Shown here piece after piece: positions 46,244-53,926 of a stretch of 64,000 nt of DNA (position 1 is its first letter; each line of letters starts with the position of its first letter). Origin of the DNA: Albimonas donghaensis. Lineage in GTDB: Bacteria; Pseudomonadota; Alphaproteobacteria; Rhodobacterales; Rhodobacteraceae. The stretch lies in assembly GCF_900106695.1 (NCBI RefSeq), contig NZ_FNMZ01000006.1, positions 1-64,000 on the forward strand. Direction: 5' to 3'. Position numbers and translations under genes: made by a program. The notes below the pieces were generated by a model that was given only the letters and a program-made list of their open reading frames with translations, did not search any database and was not told where the DNA came from.

Positions 46244-47434
46244 ATGACCGACACCCATACCAAGACCCTCCGCCCCCGCACGCGCCTGGTTCACGCCGGC
46301 ACGGCCCGCTCGCATCACGGCGAGATGTCGGAGGCGCTCTACCTCACCCAGGGCTTCGCCTATGAGAGCGCCGAGGCCGCCGAGGCCCGGTTCCTCGGCG
46401 AGGCGCCGGGCTTCATCTACGCCCGTTACGGCAACCCGACCGTGCGCATGTTCGAAGAGCGGATGATGGCGCTGGAAGGCGCCGAGGACGCCTTCGCCAC
46501 GGCCTCCGGCATGGCCGCGGTCAACGCCGCGCTGTTCTGCCAGCTCAAGGCCGGGGATCACGTGGTGGCGGCCAAGGCGCTGTTCGGCTCCTGCCTCTAT
46601 ATCCTGGAGACGCTGCTGCCCCGCTTCGGGGTCGAGTGCACCTTCGTCGAGGGCGCCGATCTCGACGCCTGGCGCGCCGCGGTCCGGCCCGAGACCCGCT
46701 GCGCGCTGATCGAGAGCCCCTCGAACCCGACGCTGGAGATGATCGACATCGCCGCGGTGGCCGAGATCGTGCACGCGGTCGGCGCCCGGCTGATCGTGGA
46801 CAATGTCTTCGCCACCCCGATCTTCCAGCGGCCGCTGGAGCTGGGGGCGGACATCGTCCTCTATTCCGCGACCAAGCATATCGACGGCCAGGGCCGCTGC
46901 CTCGGCGGCATCGTGCTGGGGACGGAGGACTTCATCCGCGGCGAGTTCGACCCCTACATGAAACATACCGGCGCGGCGATCAGCCCGTTCAACGCCTGGG
47001 TGATGCTCAAGGGGATGGAGACGCTGGAGCTGCGCTGCCGCGCCCAGACCACCTCCGCCGCGCTGGTGGCCGACGCGCTGGCCGGCCATCCGCGGGTGAA
47101 GAAGGTGATCTATCCGGGCCGCGAGGATCATCCCCAGCACGCGCTGGCCAAAAGGCAGATGGAGACCGGCGGCCCCATGGTGGCCTTCGAGATCGAGGGC
47201 GGGAAGGAGGCCGCGTTCCACGTCATGAACGCGCTGAAGGTCATCCTGATCTCCAATAATCTCGGCGATTCCAAGAGCATCGTGACCCACCCGACCACGA
47301 CGACCCATCAGCGCCTGTCGGAGGAGCAGCGGCTCGGCCTCGGCATCACCGGCGGGTTGATGCGGCTGAGCTGCGGGCTGGAGGATCCGGCGGACCTGAT
47401 CGACGACCTGGTGCAGGCGCTCGAAGCCAACTGA
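46244..47434 (+). CDS. metZ: O-succinylhomoserine sulfhydrylase
   Basis: The 396-residue PLP enzyme makes homocysteine from O-succinylhomoserine and sulfide. Motifs include YGNPTVRMFEERMMALEGAE, ASGMAAVNAALF and the PLP-lysine segment YSATKHIDGQGRCLGG with K211. The HIDGQGRCLGG form matches MetZ rather than cystathionine synthases. The ATG at 46244 yields MTDTHTKTLRPRTRLVHAGT, the usual start. An in-frame ATG at 46169, 13 bases after the riboswitch GAGG, would add 25 residues and cannot be excluded. Confidence 0.93.
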   Translation: MTDTHTKTLRPRTRLVHAGTARSHHGEMSEALYLTQGFAYESAEAAEARFLGEAPGFIYARYGNPTVRMFEERMMALEGAEDAFATASGMAAVNAALFCQLKAGDHVVAAKALFGSCLYILETLLPRFGVECTFVEGADLDAWRAAVRPETRCALIESPSNPTLEMIDIAAVAEIVHAVGARLIVDNVFATPIFQRPLELGADIVLYSATKHIDGQGRCLGGIVLGTEDFIRGEFDPYMKHTGAAISPFNAWVMLKGMETLELRCRAQTTSAALVADALAGHPRVKKVIYPGREDHPQHALAKRQMETGGPMVAFEIEGGKEAAFHVMNALKVILISNNLGDSKSIVTHPTTTTHQRLSEEQRLGLGITGGLMRLSCGLEDPADLIDDLVQALEAN

Positions 47435-47471
47435 GCCGGTCGCCCGGCCCAAGCGAACTTGGGCGAGGGAA

Positions 47472-47503
47472 AAGGGGCGTCCGGCGCGGGTCGGGCGCCC
47501 CTT
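47472..47503 (+). terminator. Candidate terminator of metZ
   Basis: An 8-bp stem AAGGGGCG/CGCCCCTT (47472-47479 with 47496-47503) lies about 40 bases past the stop. Only a short T pair follows, so strength is uncertain. Confidence 0.5.
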
Positions 47504-47706
47504 CCGCGTTCCTCCCGGTGGAGAGGGCGCGCAGGCGCCGCGCATCGGTCGCGCGGGCCGGGTCCGGGCGCCCGCGGCGCGCTGACATGTCGGCGCGGGC
47601 GGAGACGGGCGCGGGAAGGCGGCGGTTCGGCCAAGACGTCGGCCGGGGCCGCTTCGGCGGATTCGCAGAGAACAGGCGCGGGGAATCGGCTATCCCTGTC
47701 GGGGCC

Positions 47707-48783
47707 ATGCTGACACTGCCGCCCCCTGACGCCCTGCACGACGCGCTCGATGCCGGCGACCTCGCCTTCGAAGGCCATGCCTGGGCGCTCGACCCCGCCG
47801 CCGGGCTGTTCCACCGTTTCGCCTGCGCGCGCATCCCCCCCGCGCGCGCGGACCGCGCCTTCCGCGACAGCCTCTCCGCCTGCCTCGACGCCGGCTTCGC
47901 GCCCTGCCCCGCCTGCCGCCCGCTCGCCACCGCCGCCGCGCCCGACCCGCTGGTCGCCCGCATGGTCGCGGCGCTGGAGGCCGAGCCCGGCCGGCGCTGG
48001 CGCGAGGCTGACGTCACCGCGCTCGGCCTCGACCCCGCCGACCTGCGCAAGCGGTTCCGGCGGCGGCTGGGGCTCGGGTTCCTGCAACTGGCCCGGGCGC
48101 TCGCCCCCTCGCCCCGCGCCAGCCGGCCCGAGCCGCCCCCCGACCCCGCGGCCGCCGCAGCCCCCGAGGTGATGGCGGAGCTCGAACGCCTGCTGGACGA
48201 GGCCGGAGCGCCCGACGACGCCCCCGCGGCCGTCGCGCTCCATGCCGACTGGATCGCGACGCCCATCGGCCCGATGCTGGCCATCGCCGACGCCCATGCG
48301 CTCCACGTCCTGGAATTCGCCGAACGCGCCGCCCTGCCCGGCGAGATCCGCGCGCTGCGCGCCGCCGCCAACCTACCCATCGGCCGCGGAACCACCCCGG
48401 CGCTGGAAGCGACCCGCGCCGCCCTCGCCGCCTATTTCGAGGGGCGGGACCTGGCCCTCGACGTTCCCGTGGCGCGCAGCGGCACGCCCTTCCGGCAGTC
48501 GGTCTGGGACGCGCTGCGCCGGATCCCGCCGGGGCGGACGCTCAGCTATCTCGGCCTGGCCGAGGCCATCGGCAATCCCGCCGCCACCCGCGCCGTCGCC
48601 CAGGCCAACGGGGCCAACCCGATGGCCGTCGTGGTGCCCTGCCACCGGGTGATCGGCGCCGACGGCTCCCTGACCGGCTATGGCGGACTGCTCTGGCGCA
48701 AGACCTGGCTGCTGGAGCACGAGGCCCGCCACGCCCCCGCCGCCTCGCCCGAGGGGGCCATGCCGACCGGAGACGCGCCATGA
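47707..48783 (+). CDS. Ada-like methylated-DNA repair protein with altered N-terminal domain
   Basis: The 358-residue protein ends in a full O6-alkylguanine-DNA alkyltransferase domain: SGTPFRQSVWDALRRIPPGR, then the acceptor site PCHRV with C312. The N-terminus resembles the Ada zinc domain (FHRFACARIPP ... FAPCPACRP), with C40, C67 and C70. By alignment the methyl-accepting Cys38 of Ada is replaced by H36. One AraC-like helix region (about 80-135, RKRFRRRLGLGFLQLARAL) follows. The stop overlaps the next gene by four bases. It probably repairs O6-methylguanine but may have lost the adaptive-response switch. Confidence 0.85.
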   Translation: MLTLPPPDALHDALDAGDLAFEGHAWALDPAAGLFHRFACARIPPARADRAFRDSLSACLDAGFAPCPACRPLATAAAPDPLVARMVAALEAEPGRRWREADVTALGLDPADLRKRFRRRLGLGFLQLARALAPSPRASRPEPPPDPAAAAAPEVMAELERLLDEAGAPDDAPAAVALHADWIATPIGPMLAIADAHALHVLEFAERAALPGEIRALRAAANLPIGRGTTPALEATRAALAAYFEGRDLALDVPVARSGTPFRQSVWDALRRIPPGRTLSYLGLAEAIGNPAATRAVAQANGANPMAVVVPCHRVIGADGSLTGYGGLLWRKTWLLEHEARHAPAASPEGAMPTGDAP

Positions 48784-49574
48784 CCGCCGCCGACCACGCC
48801 GCCCGCCTGGCCGCGTTCGCCGCCCTGCACCGGGCGGGCGACCCGCTGATCCTGTGGAACATATGGGACGCCGGAACCGCCCGCGCCGCCGAGGCCGCCG
48901 GGGCCTCCGCCGTCGCCACCGGCAGCCTGTCGATCGCCGGCGCCCAGGGCTATCCGGACGGCGAGGCGATCCCGCTCTCCCTGCTCCTGACGCTGGCGGA
49001 ACGGATCGCCGCCTCGGTCGCCGTCCCCCTCAGCGTGGATTTCGAGCGGGGCTATGCGGCCGACGCGCCGGCCCCGGCCCAGGCTCTCGCCGCCGCCGCC
49101 GCCGCGCTGGCCGCGACCGGGGCCGTGGGCGCGAACCTCGAGGACGGTCTGCCCGAGGGCGGAACCCGCCCCGCCGCCGAGCAGGCCGCCCGCATCGCCG
49201 CCTTCCTCGCCGGCGCGGAGGCGGCGGGAACCCCGCTCCTGGTCAACGCCCGCACCGACCTGTTCCTGCAGGAGAAAGACGCCGCCCGCCACGCCGCTCT
49301 GGTCCCCGAGGCGCTGGCCCGCGCCCGTGAATGGGCCGAGGCCGGGGCCGGCTGCTTCTACCCCATCGGCCTGTCGGACCCGGGCCTGGTCGCGCAGGTG
49401 GTCGAAGGCTCGCCGCTGCCGGTCAACATCCTGGTCCGCGGCGGACGGGCGGAGGTCGAGACGATGGCCGCCCTCGGCGTCGCCCGGATCAGCTTCGGCC
49501 CCGGCCCCTGGCGCGCCGCGATGGCCTGGGCCGAGGCGCAGGCGCGCGAGCTGACCGCCGCCGCCCCGCGCTGA
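48780..49574 (+). CDS. Isocitrate lyase / PEP mutase family protein
   Basis: The 264-residue protein has the TIM-barrel pattern of the ICL/PEPM superfamily: LILWNIWDAGTARAAEAAGA, ATGSLSIAGAQGYPDGE, VPLSVDFERGY with the metal-site acidic residue, and NARTDLFL. The reaction may be cleavage of a C-C or P-C bond in a small carboxylate, as in oxaloacetate decarboxylase or methylisocitrate lyase-like proteins. It overlaps the ada-like gene by four bases, an odd pairing. Confidence 0.85.
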   Translation: MTAADHAARLAAFAALHRAGDPLILWNIWDAGTARAAEAAGASAVATGSLSIAGAQGYPDGEAIPLSLLLTLAERIAASVAVPLSVDFERGYAADAPAPAQALAAAAAALAATGAVGANLEDGLPEGGTRPAAEQAARIAAFLAGAEAAGTPLLVNARTDLFLQEKDAARHAALVPEALARAREWAEAGAGCFYPIGLSDPGLVAQVVEGSPLPVNILVRGGRAEVETMAALGVARISFGPGPWRAAMAWAEAQARELTAAAPR

Positions 49575-49601
49575 CCCCCGCCCCGCCCGCGCTTCACCCG
49601 A

Positions 49602-49641
49602 CGCCCTGCGTCGCGCCCTGCGTCGTGCGCCCTGCGCGTCG
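49602..49641. repeat. Short tandem repeat, CGCCCTGCGTCG
   Basis: Three tandem copies of a 12- to 14-base unit lie in the gap between the ICL-family and M20 genes. The surrounding 250 bases are strongly C-rich on the plus strand. Confidence 0.7.
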
Positions 49642-49791
49642 CCGGGGCGTCCTCGCCCTCCGCCCGCCACGTCGCGCCCGCCACCTCGCGCCCCTCGCCG
49701 CGCCGCCTGCCGCCCTCCCGTCCCCGCCACGTCGCCCCTGTCCCCGCCTTCGCCGCGGGGTTGACGCCTCGCCCCGCGCCCGCGAGCGTCG

Positions 49792-49809
49792 CCCCCCCCC
49801 CCCCCCCCC
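49792..49809. repeat. Run of 18 cytosines
   Basis: An uninterrupted run of 18 C's lies 17 bases upstream of the M20 amidohydrolase start. It could slip in replication and change the spacing to the start codon, or be an assembly artefact of unknown true length. Confidence 0.9.
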
Positions 49810-49825
49810 GCGCCGGAGCCCCCCG

Positions 49826-50983
49826 ATGACCGCGCTTCCCAACGACCTCGCCACGGAGCTCACCGCCTTCCGCCGCGACCTCCACCGCCACCCCGAGCCC
49901 GGCGCCGACACCCCTCGCACCGCCGCCCGCATCGCCGACCGGCTGGAGGCCGCGGGCCTCGCGGTCACGCGCGGCGTCGGCGGGCATGGGGTGGTGGCGA
50001 CGCTGACCCGCGGAACCGGCGGCGCCGTGGGGCTGCGCGCCGACATGGACGCCCTGCCCATCGCCGAGGCGACCGGCCTGCCCCACGCCTCGATGCGTCC
50101 CGGCGCCTTCCACGGCTGCGGCCATGACGGGCACTCGACGATGCTGCTGGGCGCCGCGCTCGCCCTCGCCGCCGACCCGGAATTCGCCGGAACCGTCCAT
50201 TTCATCTTCCAGCCGGACGAGGAGAACGGCGCCGGCGCCCGCGCCATGATCGCGGACGGGCTGTTCCACCGCTTCCCCATGGACGCGGTCTACGGCCTGC
50301 ACAACATGCCGGGTCTGCCCGTCGGAACCCTCGCCATCCAGAGCGGCCCGGCCATGGCCTTCGAGGACAATTTCGAGATCCGGGTGCGGGGCGCGGGCGG
50401 CCACGCCTCGGCCCCGCATCTTGCGGTGGACGCCATCGTCGCCGGCGCCGCGGTGGTCGGCGCCCTGCAGACCGTGGTCGCGCGGGGCGTGGACCCGGAT
50501 GACTTCGCCGTGGTCTCCGTCACCGGGTTCGAGACCGACGGCGCCCGCAACGTGCTCGCCTCCAACGTCCTCATCACCGGCGACTGCCGGGGCTATTCGC
50601 TCGCGACCCGGGACCTGCTGCGCGCCCGGATGCGGCAGGCGGCCGAAGGCGCGGCGGCGGCCCTGGGCGCGCGGGCGGAGATGACCGCCGCCCAGTCCTT
50701 CGCCCCGCTGGTCAACCCGCCCGAGCACGCCGCCCGCTGCCTCGCCGCCGCCGCGGACGCGGGCGCCCCGACCCATCCCGACTACGGCCGCATCGGCGGC
50801 GCCGAGGATTTCGCGGAGATGCTCGCCCACCGCCCCGGCGCCATGGCCTTTCTCGGCAACGGGACCGAGGGGCCGCACGGCGCCTCGCTCCACAATCCCG
50901 GCTACGACTTCAACGACGCCGCGATCCCCGCCGGGGTCCGCTGGTGGGCCGCGCTGGCCCGACGGGCCTGCGCCGCCGGATGA
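49826..50983 (+). CDS. M20 family amidohydrolase (hippurate hydrolase-like)
   Basis: The 385-residue metalloenzyme has the M20D motifs GLRADMDALPI, HGCGHDGHS (97-104; metal ligands C98, H100, H103), FQPDEENGAGA with the catalytic E131/E132, GGHASAPH in the dimer domain, and GGAEDFAEML near the end. It should cleave N-acyl amino acids or related amides. The ATG at 49826 gives a normal start (MTALPNDLATELTAFRRDLH). The stop overlaps the HPP gene start. Confidence 0.93.
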   Translation: MTALPNDLATELTAFRRDLHRHPEPGADTPRTAARIADRLEAAGLAVTRGVGGHGVVATLTRGTGGAVGLRADMDALPIAEATGLPHASMRPGAFHGCGHDGHSTMLLGAALALAADPEFAGTVHFIFQPDEENGAGARAMIADGLFHRFPMDAVYGLHNMPGLPVGTLAIQSGPAMAFEDNFEIRVRGAGGHASAPHLAVDAIVAGAAVVGALQTVVARGVDPDDFAVVSVTGFETDGARNVLASNVLITGDCRGYSLATRDLLRARMRQAAEGAAAALGARAEMTAAQSFAPLVNPPEHAARCLAAAADAGAPTHPDYGRIGGAEDFAEMLAHRPGAMAFLGNGTEGPHGASLHNPGYDFNDAAIPAGVRWWAALARRACAAG

Positions 50984-52275
50984 GCCCACCTGGTTGTCCA
51001 GGACGCGCCGACCTGCGAGGACGGCTCCGCCGCCGCGTTTCGCCGGGAGACCCCGCCTTGCCGAATTCCCCCTTCAGCCGCCTCGGCGCGCTCGGACCCG
51101 CGGTGTCCGCGGCGCCAACGAAAGAGGTGCTCCGCGCCGGTTCGGGGGCGCTGGTCGGGCTTGCGCTGGTCGGGCTGGCGATGGCGGGCCTGGCGATGTG
51201 GGAAACCGCCGCCGGCGCGCCCTGGCTGGACGGGCGGCTCGGCCTGCACCTGATCGCGCCGTTCGGCGCCAGCGCCGTGCTGCTCTTCGCCGTGCCCAAC
51301 AGTCCGCTGGCCCAGCCCTGGCCGGCTGTGGTGGGCAACACGATCGCCGCGCTGGTCGGCGTCGCGGTCTGCCTCACGGTCCCCGAGCCCATCCTGCGCG
51401 TGGCGCTCGCGGTCGGGCTGGCGGTGGCCGCGACCCTGCTGTGCCGCGCCGTGCACCCGCCGGCGGGGGCGGTGGCGATGACCGCCGCCCTGAACCCGGA
51501 CGCCATCGCCGATCAGGGCTTCGCCTTCGCGCTCGCCCCCGTCGCGACCGGCACGGCGCTGCTGGTGCTCGCCGCCATGGCCTGGGCCCGGCTGACCGGA
51601 CGACGCTATCCGCGCCGCCCCTTCGACGCCGCCGCCGAGCCGCCCTCGCCCATCGCCCGGCTGGGCCTGGGAGAGGCCGAGCTGACCGGGATCCTCGACC
51701 GCTACCGCCAGAGCCTCAATCTCGGGGTCGAGGACCTGGCCCGTCTGATCGGCGCCGCCGAATTGCAGGCCGCCGGCCAGCGCGCCGGCCCCCTGACCGC
51801 CGCCGACATCATGTCCCGCGATCTGGTGACCGTGCGGCCCGAGGCGCCGCTGGGCGAGATCGCCGACCTGTTCCGCCGCCGCCGCTTCGCCTCCCTGCCC
51901 GTGGTCGACGGACAGGGCCGGTTCCTCGGCGTGATCTTCCAGATCCACCTGATCGCGCGGGCGCGCAACGACGCGCTGCGCCTGGACCGCGGCTTCGGCG
52001 CGGCCATGGCCCGGCTGGTCGATCCCCGGCGCGAGAAGCCCCCCCGCGCGGCCGAGATCATGTCCGTCGCCGGCCCTCGCGCCACGCTGGTCACTCCGAT
52101 CGCGGCCCTGCTGCCGCTGATGGCCGATGGCGATGTCGAGGCGATCCCGGTGCTCGCCCATGGCCGCATCCTGGGCATCGTCACCCGCACCGACCTGGTG
52201 GCGGCGCTGGCCCATGGCAGCCTGCGCGCGCCCGACGCGGCGCCCGGGCGGGAGGCGGGACCGCCGAAGGGCTGA
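50980..52275 (+). CDS. HPP-family membrane protein with tandem CBS domains
   Basis: The 431-residue protein has four membrane helices of the HPP family, with the motifs LIAPFGASAVLLFAVPNSPL and the name-giving CRAVHPPAGAVAM, then two CBS domains (ADIMSRDLVTVRPEAPLGEI; AAEIMSVAGPRATLVTPIAA). HPP proteins have been linked to nitrite transport in plastids and cyanobacteria; CBS domains usually bind adenylates. The ATG overlaps the M20 stop (ATGA). A TTG at 51058 behind GGGAGA is an alternative start that would drop an Arg-rich N-terminus. Confidence 0.85.
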   Translation: MSPPGCPGRADLRGRLRRRVSPGDPALPNSPFSRLGALGPAVSAAPTKEVLRAGSGALVGLALVGLAMAGLAMWETAAGAPWLDGRLGLHLIAPFGASAVLLFAVPNSPLAQPWPAVVGNTIAALVGVAVCLTVPEPILRVALAVGLAVAATLLCRAVHPPAGAVAMTAALNPDAIADQGFAFALAPVATGTALLVLAAMAWARLTGRRYPRRPFDAAAEPPSPIARLGLGEAELTGILDRYRQSLNLGVEDLARLIGAAELQAAGQRAGPLTAADIMSRDLVTVRPEAPLGEIADLFRRRRFASLPVVDGQGRFLGVIFQIHLIARARNDALRLDRGFGAAMARLVDPRREKPPRAAEIMSVAGPRATLVTPIAALLPLMADGDVEAIPVLAHGRILGIVTRTDLVAALAHGSLRAPDAAPGREAGPPKG

Positions 52276-52391
52276 CGCCGCCCCCAGGCGCCGCGCGCCA
52301 GTCCGGCCCGGCGGCATCACCCCGCCCCCATCGCGCGCCCGGCGCGCCCCCGCGCGACGCTTCGCGTTGACAGGCGACGCCGGGGCGGGCG

Positions 52392-53870
52392 ATGCATCTG
52401 GTCGACATGCCCGACCTGCGCTCCGCCATTCACCTCATCGGCCTGCTGGTCGCGGCCCTCGGGCTGTCGATGCTGGCGCCGATGGCCGCCGACCTGATCG
52501 ACGGCGACGCCAACTGGCGCGGCTTCGGCGTGTCCGCCTTCCTCTGCGCCGTCACCGGCGGGCTGATCGCGGCGGCCAGCAAGACCCCGCGCGGCGCCCG
52601 CGGCCTGTCGATCCAGGAGACCTTCCTGCTCACCTCGCTGTGCTGGCTGCTGCTGCCGGTCTTCGGCGCCCTGCCCTTCATGTTCGGCGCCCCCGGCGCC
52701 ACCGTCACCGACGCCTTCTTCGAGGCCATGTCCGGCCTCACCACCACCGGCTCCACCGTGTTCTCCGGGCTCGACCACATGCCCCGCGGCACGCTGCTCT
52801 GGCGCGGCATGCTGCAATGGTTCGGCGGGGTCGGCATCGTCGTCGTGGCCATGGCCTTCCTGCCCGCCCTGCGCGTCGGCGGCATGCAGGTGTTCCGCTC
52901 CGAGGCTTTCGACACCTTCGGCAAGATCCTGCCCCGGGCGGGCGAGATCGCGATCTCCATCTCCTGGGTCTACGCCGGGCTGACGCTGACCTGCATCCTC
53001 GCCTACGCCGCCTGCGGCATGTCGCTGTTCGACGCCGTGGTCCATGCCATGACCTCGATCTCCACCGGCGGTTTCGCCAATTACGACGCCTCGCTGGGGC
53101 ATTTCCCGCCCCAGGTCGAATACGTCTCCTCGGTGTTCATGCTGCTCGCCTCGCTGCCCTTCGTGCGGCTGGTGCAGCTCGCCTCCGGAGAGGCCCGGCC
53201 GATCTTTCGCGACGAGCAGGTGCGCGCCTTCCTGCTCGCCATCTTCGCCTTCGCCCTGGCCATCCTCGCCTTTCGCATGGTCACCGATCCCGTCCCCCAC
53301 GCGGCCGGGTTCGAACAGCACCTGCGCGAGACGCTGTTCAACACCGTCTCGATCATCACCGGCACCGGCTACGCATCCGAGAACTACGTCTCCTGGGGCT
53401 CCTTCCCCGCGGCGGCCTTCTTCCTGATGGGGCTGGTGGGGGGCTGCGCGGGGTCGACCTGCTGTTCGGTGAAGATCTTCCGCTATCAGATCGTCGCCGC
53501 GGCGGTCTGGAGCCAGATCCAGCGCATCCACTCCCCCCACGGGGTCTTCGCGCCGCGCTTCGCCGGGCACGCGGTGGACGAGGACGTGATCTCCTCGGTC
53601 ATGGGGTTCCTGTTCATGTTCTTCCTGACGCTGGCGGTGCTGTCGGTGGCCATGGGGATGCTGGGCTACGACACGGTGACGGCGATCTCGGGGGCGGCGA
53701 CGGCGCTGGGCAATATCGGGCCGGGGCTGGGCGACATCATCGGGCCGGCGGGGAATTTCGCGCCGCTCTCCGACGCCGCCAAATGGCTGCTGGCGCTGGG
53801 CATGCTGCTCGGGCGGCTGGAGCTGATGGGCGTCTACGTGCTGCTCACCCTGTCCTTCTGGCGGGGCTGA
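52392..53870 (+). CDS. trkH: Trk-type potassium uptake protein
   Basis: The 492-residue membrane protein has the four-repeat pore layout of TrkH/KtrB: FEAMSGLTTTGSTVFSGLDH, MTSISTGGFANYDASLGHF, VSIITGTGYASENYVSWGSF and SGAATALGNIGPGLGDI. The GMLLGRLELMGVYVLLTLSF end is standard. It would import K+ with a TrkA-type NAD(P)/ATP-binding partner, not present in the window. An ATG five codons on (52407) is a possible alternative start. Confidence 0.94.
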   Translation: MHLVDMPDLRSAIHLIGLLVAALGLSMLAPMAADLIDGDANWRGFGVSAFLCAVTGGLIAAASKTPRGARGLSIQETFLLTSLCWLLLPVFGALPFMFGAPGATVTDAFFEAMSGLTTTGSTVFSGLDHMPRGTLLWRGMLQWFGGVGIVVVAMAFLPALRVGGMQVFRSEAFDTFGKILPRAGEIAISISWVYAGLTLTCILAYAACGMSLFDAVVHAMTSISTGGFANYDASLGHFPPQVEYVSSVFMLLASLPFVRLVQLASGEARPIFRDEQVRAFLLAIFAFALAILAFRMVTDPVPHAAGFEQHLRETLFNTVSIITGTGYASENYVSWGSFPAAAFFLMGLVGGCAGSTCCSVKIFRYQIVAAAVWSQIQRIHSPHGVFAPRFAGHAVDEDVISSVMGFLFMFFLTLAVLSVAMGMLGYDTVTAISGAATALGNIGPGLGDIIGPAGNFAPLSDAAKWLLALGMLLGRLELMGVYVLLTLSFWRG

Positions 53871-53926
53871 GGCGGCGCTCGGCGACGGCGAGGGCGCCCG
53901 GCGACGGCGACCGGGACGAGCCGCGT

